64,000 bases of DNA, taken from the NCBI GenBank assembly GCA_015680685.1, contig MNCI01015984.1, positions 109,213 through 173,212 on the forward strand, written 5' to 3'. The position numbers and the translations under genes were made by a program. The stretch comes from Gnetum montanum. Taxonomy: Eukaryota; Streptophyta; Gnetopsida; Gnetales; Gnetaceae. Positions 45,324 to 57,903 of the stretch are shown in pieces (the first letter of the stretch is position 1; every line of letters begins with the position of its first letter). The notes below the pieces were generated by a model. That model did no database searches. It saw nothing but the letters and a program-made list of their open reading frames with translations, and had not been told where the DNA came from.

Positions 45324-46980
45324 CATTTCTAAGCTTAAAATTGTCAAATTCTTAATTAATTCTTAGTTATTTTTATTAAATTTACCCTAAAATTTATTTT
45401 GGGCTCAAGGAAAAAAATTAAATTTTTAATGCCTAGTATTTCACACAACAAAAGCACAAATCCGATGTGCAATGGTGGAAACACATAGTGAATTGCATGT
45501 CAAGGGTGTAAGTTATGGTACTTGGAAGGCTATGAGAAGTGGAACAAAAAAAGGTCTCTTTGCTTGAAATGAGAATTGAATGAGAGAAATGGTGCACATA
45601 ATTTATGGACAATTTTATTGGTTGCGTTGACATATATACATCAACGTAGTAGTTAGGTTGCACTACCTTGTAACAAAATGTACTAGGTTCAAACGTTATT
45701 ACTAATAACCTACACTAGCTTGAGAACATGTTTCCAAGGATGTTCATTTTGTACAAGAGACCTTCAACCTTTATAAATACAAATGATGTCAAGGCATTAA
45801 AAAAGAAAAATGATGAAATTAATATGTAAGAGCCCTAAGCATTTAGAGGATCATCACCCTAGGTCAAGATCATGCTACTTAGCAATGATGAACTAATCTA
45901 GGTCCAAACCATGTAAATCCAAAAGAAACTTTGAACTTTTAAAGGATCATCATCCTTAGTAATCTAAGCCTAGTGATAATGAATTAATCTAGTTCCAAGG
46001 TCTAGACAATGCAACCCTAGTGCAATGATGAACTAATCTAGATGAAGCTCTAAGTATTTAAAGGATCATCATCTATATAGCCTTATTCCCTCAAGCATGT
46101 TCTAGGAGGAGTTTAACCTCTTTGAATAGTTGCACTCAAGTTTGAACCTATGCCATCCACCTAAGAAACAAACATCTTATTATCACCTTCTTACTTAATA
46201 AACAAACACCTTGCCATCATTCCAAATAATGACCTTATGTGAATTTAATTAAATTAAAATCATTAATATATAACCTTCTGTAAATTTAATTTAATTTAAT
46301 TCGCTAATATATAACAGCCTTAGTTTACTGAATTTAATAGCCTTTGTGCAAAATTTTAGTTTGATTTCGAATTTTTTCCTAAAAAGTAGAGTAAAAATTA
46401 CCAGGTTCGGATTAAGCTCAGCTCCAAAAGAAAACCAGGGCGGCTCCCAACTTTTCAGTTGATGTAAGGTTTTCTGTTTATTTGATGACCTTGAGTAAAT
46501 TTTGTCTGTATTCTCCGTTACAGCATATCTTGGCTACAGTTATAGAACTTTGTGAGCAGAGCTACTAAATACTTGGGAATTCATCATCAACTATGATCTT
46601 TGTAATGGAAGAACTGCCAGCGGAGTTAGAATAAAGGATCATCGTGTCCACAGAAAGTTGTTGAAAAGTGCCAGTGGATTGAAGAAAAAGGATCATGCTT
46701 GATGACATGAACACAACCTATAAGAGTCTTCAAAATTATAGTCATTTTCCTTCAACTTAAGTAGTAGCATCATGTGTTTAAGAGCCACTATCAAATCCTG
46801 ATTATATTTATGCATTATAAAATGATAAGTAGAAGCTGTCTAAAATTGTTTGAAAACTATAAGCGGAGTGATGTAGTGCTTAAAAATGATTCTTGCTTTT
46901 TTATTCCACATCAATTATGGAACTTACTTAACAAAGTCAGGAACAATAACTATCAGTTTCTGTCAAGGTGACATGTTATC
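45324..46980. other. Intergenic region; repeated AGGATCATCATC block
   Basis: AT-rich, no convincing gene. Between 45835 and 46090 a unit of about 100 bp recurs three times, with TTTAAAGGATCATCATC and AATGATGAACTAATCTAG as its marks. Near 46400-46720 the base composition is more mixed, but no open frame has a family motif. Confidence 0.5.
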
Positions 46981-47039
46981 GATAAATGAAACTGCGGTGT
47001 AGGCTCATTTGAAGTAGAAAGAAAAATAATATTTTGTTT

Positions 47040-47720
47040 GCCTCTTCATCAAAAGTAAAAAGAAAATTAAAATATCTTCTCTCTATTTCAAAGCCAATGA
47101 ACTTGACAGATCAAAAGCCAATGAACTTGACTCCAAAATATTATTGTGAACTTTTTTTAACTTTATGCTAAAGCCTAAACCAAAATCTGCCCTTCAATAA
47201 AAAAGGATCCTTTGCCTGTTCATTAAAGCAGAAACAAAAAGACTTTCTCTGTTCCAAGCTAGTGAACTTGACTCACCATCACAGCTCATTATAGCTTCCT
47301 ATGAACTTGATTCATTAAAGAAGAAAGAAAAATTTCTTTCTCTAATTTAAAGCCAATGAACTTGACTCTAAAATCCTCTTGTAAATTTCTTTTTTTTTTT
47401 TTTTTGTTTTTACTTTAAAGCCTAAACAAAAAATTTCCCTTCGATAAAAGGACACTTCAAAGTTGATCCTTGCCTAAGGAGCATTATAATCAAGTTGGTG
47501 CTAGTAGTATTCCTTTAAATGAAAATAGTCAACTCCAAAAGTATAAAGAAAAATATTTTTCTATGTTCCAAAGCCAATGAACTTGACTCTAAAATCTTCA
47601 TGTGAAAATTTGCCTTTTAATTAAAAATGACCCTTTAAAGTTAATCCTTCCCTAAGGAGCAACATAATCAAGTTGATGCTTTGAGTAAACATAGTCAACT
47701 CTAATAGACATATAATCAAT
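47040..47720. repeat. Diverged tandem repeats with AAGCCAATGAACTTGACTC
   Basis: The word AAGCCAATGAACTTGACTC, or a close variant, starts near 47091, 47118, 47258, 47350 and 47571. It is followed by AAAATCTTC-type text, by TTAAAGCCTAAAC, and by TTCCCTTCGATAAAAGGA with GATCCTTGCCTAAGGAGCA. Spacing is irregular (90-220 bp). No coding sense seen. Confidence 0.7.
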
Positions 47721-47840
47721 TATGTGTCTTGGATATACTAAAACGTATTTTTCCAAAGTTGTATATTGCTACATTGAATTGTTTTGCTATTTTAAGTTCT
47801 AGGTATTGAAATTGATGTAAATATTGTTAGAAATGGAATT

Positions 47841-48045
47841 GGCGCCCAAGGGTATAGCAAAGTGGTCAAGCCACTCAACTCTTGGTGAGGAGGTTGTGGA
47901 TTTAATTCGTGCCTCCACCTTTGATTGTGACAACAATGGAGTAGCTTTGCTAGAGAACATTCTTAATTTGTAGGTTGCATCTAACCAATTGTGGTGAGTG
48001 GGCTATGCTATCAACTTCAATGTTTGCTCTTTCCAAAAAAGGAAA
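47841..48045 (+). mobile_element. SINE copy 1 (tRNA-derived)
   Basis: RNA polymerase III box A TAGCAAAGTGG (47855-47865) and a weak box B GGATTTAATTC (47898-47908), spaced 33 bp as in tRNA genes. The body ends with CTATGCTATCAACTTCAATG and TTTGCTCTTTCC before an A-rich tail. Confidence 0.7.
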
Positions 48046-48300
48046 ATCATCCTCCTACTAACAATTCATTTATGGTCACATCTACCCAAATGTGGTGAGA
48101 AGGTTTCGCTACCAACCCTTATGTCCATTTGTTGAAAAAGGAAAAAAAACAAATGAGATCATTTTCCCTCTCAACAATTAATTTTCCTTTCTTGGAGGTT
48201 GTGCTACCAACTTTGATGTCTGTTTGCTCTTTAAAAAAACAAAAAAGTAAAATCATCCTCCTACTAACAATTAATTTTCCACTTGATATTTCAAATAATA
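48046..48300 (+). repeat. Two further SINE 3' tails
   Basis: The 3' end of SINE 1 recurs twice in the same orientation: TTTCGCTACCAACCCTTATG with CCATTTGTTG (48106-48135), and GTGCTACCAACTTTGATGTC with TGTTTGCTCTTT (48199-48230). Each is followed by an A-rich run and by CTACTAACAATTAATTTTCC-like text. Confidence 0.6.
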
Positions 48301-50630
48301 TCAAAGCATTATTTGTAAGGTTGTACACCTAAGTAGACATCCTTAAAATTGGAAAGTTTTTTCTTTCCATGTTTTCCACTTAATGTTAAACAAGTAATGT
48401 ATTCCAAGGTTGGGGGTGCTATGTGTGGGTGGGATGGGGTGCTGTGTTGGGACTTGAAATAATTGAAACATACTTACAACCTAAAATATATAGTCTAAAA
48501 TAGAACTTTATAACTCAGATTGCCTACCAAAATCAAACCCATAACTTCAAGTTTCCAAATCAAGAGTCTTTGAATTTGAAAATGCTCTTGATTTGAAAAC
48601 TACAAGTTGTACACCAAAGTATACATTGCTAAAATTGGAAACTACAAGTCATTGGTTTGATTGTGGTTAACAATATAGATTATAAACTGTTAATTTGTAC
48701 AAAACCACCCAAATGCTCAATGTTTATCCCACCAATACAAGGTCCTAGGAAAGTTGTGGATGAGCAATACAAAGTTATAAATTTTTAATTTGACTATACA
48801 AAAGGATCACCATCCAAAGGTTCAATGCTTGTCCCACCATCCAAAGGTCTTGGGAAAGCAATGGATGAGCAAAAGCTTGAACTATACAACTTGAGGTTAA
48901 TTTGAAAGATGAATAATGTTACAAACCAAATACAAAACTCCACTAATGTTCCACTCATCTAGGAACAAACAAAACCCTAACATGAAGCATAATAAAAATT
49001 TAAACACGAAAGCAAAAGTTTACCTCAACTAGAGTTGAACAGGATGAAAAATGTAAACAAAATATCAGGAAAAGAGAATATCACACTATCACATCATAGG
49101 GACTTCTATGATATAAAGAAAGAGAATACATTCTTCAATGATTACTCAACCCTCTTGAACTGATAGAGGGTCTCAATGAATGAGAAACAAACTCTAGGAT
49201 CCTCTTGGCACTACATGGTTCCATTTTGTCCTTAAACATTACCTACTTTGATTACAAAAATTCTCTAAAAGTAAAGTTTAGATTTGAAGTGCTTCGCAAC
49301 TTATAAGCGTTAGATATTGAGATATCGTAAAACTAGCCATCCAAGTCATTGAATCATGGGAAAATTGTCCATCTTTACCGAACCTCCTTATCGGATTGCT
49401 TACCACGAAAAGAAATTATATACAAAGCGTAAAAACAGGCACCCAACAAACAAGATCACCGCCTTCGTAGTTGACTGTGAAAAGAAGTCTTACAAAAAAG
49501 AAGTATTCCAAAAAAAAGTCAAAAACGAATTATTACGATGAAAAAAACATAAAACTTTCAAAAAGACCATTGGCAAGAAAATTCGTCCGACATCGCATAA
49601 AATTACTACCGTGGAGCATGCAACGATATATAAAAACATGGATTATCCCAGCTGAAAAATACCCCAGCTGAAAGCATGGATCATCCGAATTGGAGAATGA
49701 TTACGAATCAAGAATCTCTACAGATTATCAGGCAGCTTTCAAAAGATAAAAAAAAGAAAATTTGGGATAAATTTGCGAAATAGGGGAAGGAAGACATACA
49801 AGACAAACAAAAACATGGTGGCTAATAGTCATACACCATACTACCGTAAACATAGTGGCTAATAGTCGTAGTATATTCTTTTACAGTAAGGAGAATATGT
49901 ATATATTAAACAGTACAAATAAAACTTAAAACTAATTTGAAGCCTTTCCTACAAAGCAATTAAAACCAGGACGATAGTTCTCACAGAAGTCACAGTAATT
50001 ATTAAAAAACTCAGACCTTGTATGATGGAAACAGAACGTACACCTGGGTCTTTCATCTAGCAAATTTTTTCAAAAGATGCATACCTACATAAAATTTCCC
50101 AATTAACCATTGCTTTCTGACTTTTATCAAAACTATAAAAATATACTACAATAAAACTACCGTACAAATATCATAAAGTGTAAACAAAATAGTTTAAACA
50201 AAATAGTTTGAAAAGAAAGCAGGAGTCAAATAAAAATTAGAAACCTGTAAGCTAAGCCCAGTGCTCTGTACACTGACATTAAACAAAAACAGACACTGAC
50301 ATTAAACAAAAACAGACACTGAACATTCAAAAGAGGCTACAATGTAACCAAGAAAAAGATTTTTACAAGGGCACAAGAGACTATTCAATAATGACATGAT
50401 TCACTAATACTGGAGAGGTTTCATTATCTAATGCCCAGAGCACCGAAACTATATTAATAACCTAAGCATTCATGTAACCAACCAGGATAAACCTCATTAA
50501 TGTAATTAATCATTTTTGTCCACATTATCACCCAAACAAAAGTTCCACGCTAAGAAATTTACAAATACAGTCATGCCATTTAACGAAGAGAATGATCCAT
50601 GAACTAAAGATCTGTAGTAATTTCTTGTCT
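48300..50630. other. Intergenic region downstream of the E2 gene
   Basis: AT-rich; no gene recognised. A 23-bp unit (CTGACATTAAACAAAAACAG...) is duplicated in tandem at 50272-50318. The word GTGGCTAATAGTC occurs twice (49819, 49855). Open frames of about 60 codons at 49356-49671 are lysine-rich and motif-free. Confidence 0.5.
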
Positions 50631-50635
50631 TCCTA

Positions 50636-50641
50636 TTTATT
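50636..50641 (-). terminator. Candidate polyadenylation signal of the E2 gene
   Basis: Minus strand AATAAA, about 90 bp downstream of the stop codon. Position fits a plant 3' UTR, but other A-rich signals lie further on. Confidence 0.45.
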
Positions 50642-50731
50642 GGAAGATTTCAAATACAAACAGAATAACGTTATTTTAAGAACTGCATGCATTTCCATCG
50701 GACAAAACATCACAGTTGCTAGTCCCTTGAC

Positions 50732-52245
<1,514 letters not shown>

Positions 52246-52248
52246 TCA

Positions 52249-52822
52249 CTGAAATCAATCTCAAAACGCATAATACATCCATGTTAACATAGATCGCACA
52301 AAAACCGATACAACAAAAGCAAATCTACATGTTAAAAAAATAAATTACGCCTGCATGTGAATCGCCTGAAATAGAGAAACAAATGACAAAACAAGCAGAT
52401 TAAACAATCACAAAAGCCCCTTGCAAGCGATCAAGAGCTAAAACGAGGGCAAACCAAAACCAAAAACTCGGCAGAGAAACAACTGGATCAGCGAAAACAA
52501 ACCGACAAACAGGACAAAACTCTGCAGAGAAGCCAGCAAACCCTAGGAAGCCAGAATGAATTGCGCAGGAAGAGAGAAAGGCAAGGGCAAATTATATCGC
52601 GTCACGGCACCGTCAGAATTTATGCGAGATCGGCGGCAAAGAATCAATCCAGGAAAAAGTAAAACAACTATCCGGCGGAAAAGCAAGAAAACTTTTTCCA
52701 GGCATCGGAATCTGACCAAAAAAGCCAAACAGACGACCGACGAGAAAAACATTTACAGAAAATCCAAACCCTAGGCGGCGAGAAAAAAAAACTTTGAAAA
52801 AAAACAAACAGACGTAGCATAC
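52249..52822 (-). other. 5' UTR intron of the E2 gene (predicted)
   Basis: Minus strand has TTTCAG followed by TGAGACATGG, so an acceptor lies six bases upstream of the start codon. A good donor, GTGCAG then GTATGC, lies at 52822. Leader introns are common in this gene family. Length 574 bp. Confidence 0.7.
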
Positions 52823-53200
52823 CTGCACGATGATGAAAATCTGGTGTGGAAAAAACAGCGGCGGATCGAACAAAAACTTGCTGCGAAAGGCGAGACAAGG
52901 AGAAGAGAAAGAGAGAGAGTGAGAGAGAGAGAGAACACGAAAGAAAGATTCTGGTCTCTTCTTTTCTTGTGGCCGGTTCAAAACCCTGAACGAAGCTGCA
53001 CCGCACAAACAAATAGAATGGCGAAAGAAAGAAAATTGAAAATCGGATAAAAATCGATCCAACAGCAAAGATATATATGTATGTGTATATATTGATAAAT
53101 AATTTTACCTGCTCTGATCTGCGAAAGAAAATGAGAGGCGATGATTCGATGGATGCACGATTCCTGTGCTTATACGAGTTATTTAAAGTCTACCATGGAT
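52823..53200 (-). promoter_or_regulatory. E2 gene 5' UTR exon and promoter region
   Basis: The leader is CT-rich on the minus strand (complement of the GA run 52905-52934) and has no ATG between 52823 and about 53040. TATA-like text lies at 53069-53092 (TATATATA on the minus strand), and a second candidate TTTAAATAA near 53179-53187. A second possible donor (GAGCAG then GTAAAA) at 53109 suggests an alternative first exon. The start site is not fixed by sequence alone. Confidence 0.5.
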
Positions 53201-53795
53201 AAGAAGAAGGATGCTTTTTCAAGAATCTAAATTTTTATTTTCTGATTTTTGGGTACCCATGTGGGCCTGGAATTTTTTTTTGTTTTAATAATTCTGGCCT
53301 AGGACTTCCTCCCATGTTTTGCCTACACGGCATGTCTCGCCGGTTAATTATCGTCGTGATAATGAGTTTTTTTTGCCCCCCTTTTTTTTCTTAAAAAAAA
53401 AGAAAATTTGGCTTTGGGTTTGGAGTGGCTTCTAATGGTGCGATGGATTGAAGACCATCCTGGCATGTGATAAGGAGGTGTTACTTTCCTTTGTGTGCTC
53501 TTGACTGTCAATAATAATTATGAAGGAAATTGTTCGCTTGGAGTTGGTGGACTCTGTTTTCATGTAGCTTGCTTGTAACTTGTGAATTGTTTTTGAGTGG
53601 GTTTTTAATCTTGATTCATGACGTTCTCCTTGCTTAATATTGAAAGCATAGATAAAACTTCAAGTAGCTGTAAAAGAAATTAATATTAGTATTCAAAGGT
53701 GTAGTATACAAAGATCTAGTTTTTTATAGAGGCAAAAAAAAAACTCATTTAGCTAACCCCATTTTCTTGTGATAAGGCTAGGATGATGATGGTGA
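53200..53795. other. Upstream intergenic stretch of the E2 gene
   Basis: No gene seen. Contains homopolymer tracts near 53271 and 53370-53402. Confidence 0.5.
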
Positions 53796-53895
53796 TGATA
53801 ACTAAAGGGTGTAGTACAGTAGACACACATCTCTCAATTGGACAGTTGTGTTAAGTAGGGGCTGCGCTACCAACCCTGATGTCCATTTGCTCAAA
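53796..53895 (+). mobile_element. SINE copy (short, related to copy 1)
   Basis: AAAGGGTGTAGTACAGTAG is a degenerate box A. The end reads TGCGCTACCAACCCTGATG and TCCATTTGCTC before an A run, the same tail as in copy 1 and its repeats at 48046-48300. Confidence 0.6.
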
Positions 53896-54019
53896 AAAAT
53901 TAATATTTGAAAAAAAAAAGTGCACTACATATAATCAAAACAAAATTAGAGGGTGTCAAAATCTAAAGCTTTTCTAAGAATATTTACCCCTAAGACATAT
54001 AGTCAAATTAGAACTTTAT

Positions 54020-54200
54020 AAACAATAAGGTATTAGTCTAGTGGTAAGACTCTTATTTAAAAGCTCCAAGTCATGGGTTCAATTCTAGTGGGCAATGTTG
54101 TGTTAACTATATGTTGTAAGTAGGTAGTATAAGGTTTATAACTTCTATAAATTTTAGGTGTACCTCTGTTTTGATTATTTCAAGTTCCAACCATTATGTC
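54020..54200 (+). mobile_element. SINE copy 3
   Basis: Box A TTAGTCTAGTGGTAAG (54033-54048) and a good box B GGGTTCAATTC (54075-54085). The body runs to TTATAACTTCTATAAATTTT, TACCTCTGTTTTGATTATTT and CAAGTTCCAACC. Confidence 0.75.
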
Positions 54201-54534
54201 ATAATAATGGGAAGCTTTTAGCTTTTGTTTTTATTTGTTTTTTATTTCTCATTGATATATTCTTTTATAAAGAATTTTCTCCTTTCTTTTACAAGAAACC
54301 CTTTAGTAAGAAGTGAAAACCTATGAGCATTCAATGACTAAGCCTTACCTTTATTCATCGTCAATGATGTACTTTGATTTTTTTTAATATTATTATTCAT
54401 TTTGGTTTTTTGGGTCGACACCCCACCCCCTAACACCCAAAAAAAATCTTATTTATAGCAAATTTAATAAGACCTAACAAACACAATTGTCACTACACTT
54501 TTGGGTGAGAAAAGTGAAAGATATATCCAAATTT

Positions 54535-54652
54535 TACACATTTTCAAATTTTCATAATTTTTATTGTGTCTTGTACATTTTCAAATTTTCATAATTTTTA
54601 TGGTGTCTTGTACATTTTCAAATTTTCATAGTTTTTACGGTGTCTTGTATAT
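54535..54652. repeat. Threefold tandem repeat of about 36 bp
   Basis: Unit ACATTTTCAAATTTTCATAA followed by TTTTTATGGTGTCTTGT, starting near 54537, 54575 and 54612, with few differences. Confidence 0.85.
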
Positions 54653-54802
54653 CATTCTTAGTGATAAACTTAATCTACATAGTTCATTTCTTTGTATTTA
54701 GAAGTGTCTTTGGTCCCTTGTTTTCTATTATATTTGAAAGCTTTGGTGTGCATTTTTTTTTTCCAATAGTAAGAGCATAACTGTGATCTATCTTCAAGAA
54801 AT

Positions 54803-54960
54803 AACAATGAGATATTAGCCTAGTAGTACAAGTCTTGGTTTGGTAACCTTAGGTCACAATTGTAATTCTACTAGGTAGTACTAAGTTATAAACTTTTATA
54901 AATCTTAGGATGAACCTATGTTTTAATTGTTTTGGGTATCAACACCCCATCTCTTTAAGA
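54803..54960 (+). mobile_element. SINE copy 4
   Basis: Same family as copy 3. Box A-like TTAGCCTAGTAGTACAAG (54815-54832), weak box B TTGTAATTC, and the tail TTATAAACTTTTATAAATCT with GGGTATCAACACCCC. A further fragment of this tail (GGGTCGACACCCC) lies at 54411-54423. Confidence 0.7.
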
Positions 54961-55274
54961 AATAAATATTAGATTTTTAAAGATGATGCTTTTTAGTTAT
55001 TACTTTAAGCAAGAAAGCTTACACTAAAAGCTGAATATTTAATTTGTTTTTTGTAATATTTATTTCTTTTTATTTTGGAGGCTTAAGTTGGGGAAACTAT
55101 CATTATATATTTATTATTTATGATTAAGGTTTTCTTTTGTCTCTAGAGAATGAATTCTTCTTCTCTATACAAGAAATTATTTAGTAAGAAGCAAAAACCT
55201 ATGTGGGTACTTCTAAATAAGTACAAAGCCTAATATTTTTTCCTACCTCAAAGGGGAGGCTTTTCAAAGTTGGT

Positions 55275-55530
55275 TGTAAGGATAAAAACTTTAAAAAGCA
55301 TCCCTAAAACTATTGTGCTTTTCTTAAACTCTCTCATTTATGTTCATCATCTCATGTACCTTGAGTTTTTTTTAATTATTATACATGCTCCTCTAACAAA
55401 AGGGTATAAAAACTTGAAAACAAATCCCCAAAACTATTGTACTTTCCTTTAAACTCTCTCTTTTATGTTGATCATCTAATGTACATTAAATTTTTTTTTT
55501 AATTATTACACATTCTCCTCTAAGAAAATG
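55275..55530. repeat. Tandem duplication of about 127 bp
   Basis: Two copies start near 55278 and 55405, sharing CCAAAACTATTGTACTT-like text, TTAAACTCTCTC, TGTTCATCATCT and TTTTTTTAATTATTA with CTCCTCTAA. Confidence 0.8.
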
Positions 55531-55764
55531 CTATTGAAAATCCATATGCAATAATGAACTTAGAATAACCTCAAAAACTTATTAAAGTGGATTTGTAGAT
55601 ATCATAAAATGAAATACAAAACCAAATGAAGTTTTAATCTTATTGGAAAAACATCGAGATAGCATGTATGATAAAGTGGGATTTTTAAATGTAGTTATTT
55701 TATGAAATTGAAATTAAAAAATGGGATAATGCACATCAACAAAGCAAGGTAGATGTGATCCACC

Positions 55765-55895
55765 AAACAAAAGTGTTCCACGACAAAGCTGCTCCACTAC
55801 TACCACACCTAAAGGCAGAGGTAGAAATTGAGCCCATAACTCCCTACCAACATGAGAGTGTCTTGACCACTACGCTACACCCTTTAATGCAAATA
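55765..55895 (-). mobile_element. SINE copy 5 (minus strand)
   Basis: On the minus strand: box A TAGCGTAGTGG (complement of 55867-55877) and box B-like GGGCTCAATTTC (complement of 55824-55835). The closest relative here is copy 1. Confidence 0.7.
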
Positions 55896-55932
55896 ATGTA
55901 CATCATGATAATAAAATTTGTTACACACTGTG

Positions 55933-56692
55933 TGATGAATCACATTTTCCACAGGCCTTGATATTGGAGCACGAGCTTTGTTATTGGATATCCGATATCA
56001 TGAGATGCATTTTTTGCTTGTAAATAGTCACTAAGTGCCCGTAGTATGGATTTGAGTCAGTTGTACGACATCTTATTTAAGTGGCAATGTACCTAGACAC
56101 ATTCCATGCCCCCCCATAAGATTGAGATTGATTCTTATTCATTACAGCAATTTGACTTAGATTAGATTTACTTTTAATGCAATTTATATTCCATGTACTT
56201 AGTTAATATCTACATTTCCATGCATGTTAATCAATTGGCGGAATGAACACGACTAGTTTCAAGCGTAAACATGTATTTGCTTGGTAATCCTAGTAGCATT
56301 ATTGCTTGGTTTGCCTAGTAGTGTAACACTTGGTAATGTCAGTAGTGGATACGTGGGTTCAAGACATGCACGACAAGTTGGGAATGGACACTCATTACTA
56401 GTAGGCTAGTTTGGACTTTATCTTCCTATTGTTAATTAGATTGAATAATTAATTTCTCTATTATCATTAGGAGTAGCATAAGGCTAGAATAACATCAACA
56501 CTCATATGCCTCACTTTGGACTAAACCATACACGACAAATTTACCACTAGTCAAAGTCGGAAGACATCGAACTACGATCAAGGCATAATGATTTAGATGC
56601 CATAATTAGTCCCATCCATGGAATTCAACTAGATTGTGTGTGAATGCTTGTGATTCGTATGGTTGGGCATAGGGGGTACCCACCACTCATCA
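55933..56692 (+). repeat. Element G 5' LTR (C type)
   Basis: About 760 bp, TGATGAATCACATTT to CACTCATCA. The last 200 bp match C1, C2 and H. U3 carries GATATC/GATATTG words. Degenerate primer site follows (56694-56710, TAGTGTTATTACCAGGG). Confidence 0.75.
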
Positions 56693-56809
56693 TTAGTGTT
56701 ATTACCAGGGATGGTGCTAGATATCTAGATCAATTATATTATACATGATCGCTATAAACATACTAACAATATATCTTTTAGAAAATATTAATATTTTAAG
56801 GTACACATG
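56693..56809 (+). mobile_element. Element G leader, interrupted by F
   Basis: Aligns with the leaders of C1 and H. Ends in ACATG (56805-56809), the presumed TSD of element F; its partner is beyond the window. Confidence 0.65.
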
Positions 56810-57703
56810 TGATGAGGGCTAGAGTATCCAACACCCAACCATACGAGATACGAGTGTTCACACGCAATCCCAATCAAACTCTATAGATAAGGCAATGTGA
56901 TTATACCAGTAATTGATTAGGGTTTGCGACCATTGTCTTCCCACATGAATTAGTAAAATCAAGACATATGGTTTAACTCATGATGAGGTATATGATATTG
57001 ATGTTGAATCGGCTATTAGCCTCATAGTAAACATGAAGTGAAAGTAAAGGTTTTTAAATCTAAGTGACAATAAAACAAATCTAAACTAGCCTATGCGATG
57101 AGTAGTTGATCCTAATTTTTCAATCACACCTTGGACTTCATGCAACTTCTACTGAGAGTACCAAGTCCCACACTACTAGGCATACCAAGTGATAGTACTG
57201 CTGGGTTACTAAGCAGTTACACTTACGTGCTCAAGATTAGTCATACTCATTCTACTCAATGACATTAAAAGTGAATTGTAAGTAATGGTAAACATTAACT
57301 ATGAAAATAGTAAATAGTAAACATTAAGTTAAATGGAAACAGAAATAAAACTAAGTGTTGCAGTAATGATGTAGAGTAATCTTGATCTTTATTGTCGTGC
57401 ATGCAATGCATCCAACTACATCACACTCGAATAAAGACTCTATTTAATTACAAAATTGCTAAGTACTAAATTCAAGAAAACAAACTCAAAGAGTTTTGTT
57501 ACTATGTGATGAGACGCGATTTGCACTAGGCCGCGATATCGCGTCCCGCNTATCTACTACAGATTCGTGTGCCTAAGTGTTACTTTTATAGGTTGGCATG
57601 CACCTTATGATATCGTTTATACGATAATGTATGTTGAGATACAATAATGTATTTATGACATCATAGATACAATATTTTTGCCGCAAGATTTTTCGATTTA
57701 TCA
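56810..57703 (-). repeat. Element F 3' LTR
   Basis: 894 bp; minus strand starts TGATAAATCG and ends GCCCTCATCA. The 5' half has several ATACAAT/GATATC-type words (57530-57680) rather than the arrays of A/B or E. One N at 57549. Hairpin between about 56941 and 56995: CATGAGTTA pairs with TAATTCATG, with one G-U pair. Minus strand AGTAGGGGTA (57704-57713) before it is the polypurine tract. Confidence 0.82.
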
Positions 57704-57903
57704 TACCCCTACTACTGATTGAAAACTCATCCTCAAGTTAAAACAAAATGAGGATGGAGTTCCTTACAAAATTGGAAGGTAGACTTACATGACACTAACT
57801 TTTATATACATGACTCTCTAGTGCTACAGCGGAGTTTACAAAAATGAAACATTCATGACATGACAAACTTTAACAAAGAATAAATTTGGTGAAGCTGGAT
57901 GTA

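Noticed and set aside
46440-46720. Possible exon of an unknown gene with CAG borders
   Set aside because: No open frame over 20 codons with recognisable content and no second exon found.
49356-49671. Lys-rich frames that could be a ribosomal protein fragment
   Set aside because: No ribosomal signature, two overlapping frames of similar quality, and AAA-rich composition explains the lysines.
52613-53068. 151-codon frame on the minus strand, rich in Phe and Ser
   Set aside because: It spans the E2 leader exon and leader intron. Its composition follows the CT-rich leader and it begins with TTG, not ATG.
57520-57560. Possible CpG-rich regulatory element GATATCGCG next to an N
   Set aside because: It lies inside the F LTR U3 and belongs to its repeat words; the N makes the exact sequence uncertain.
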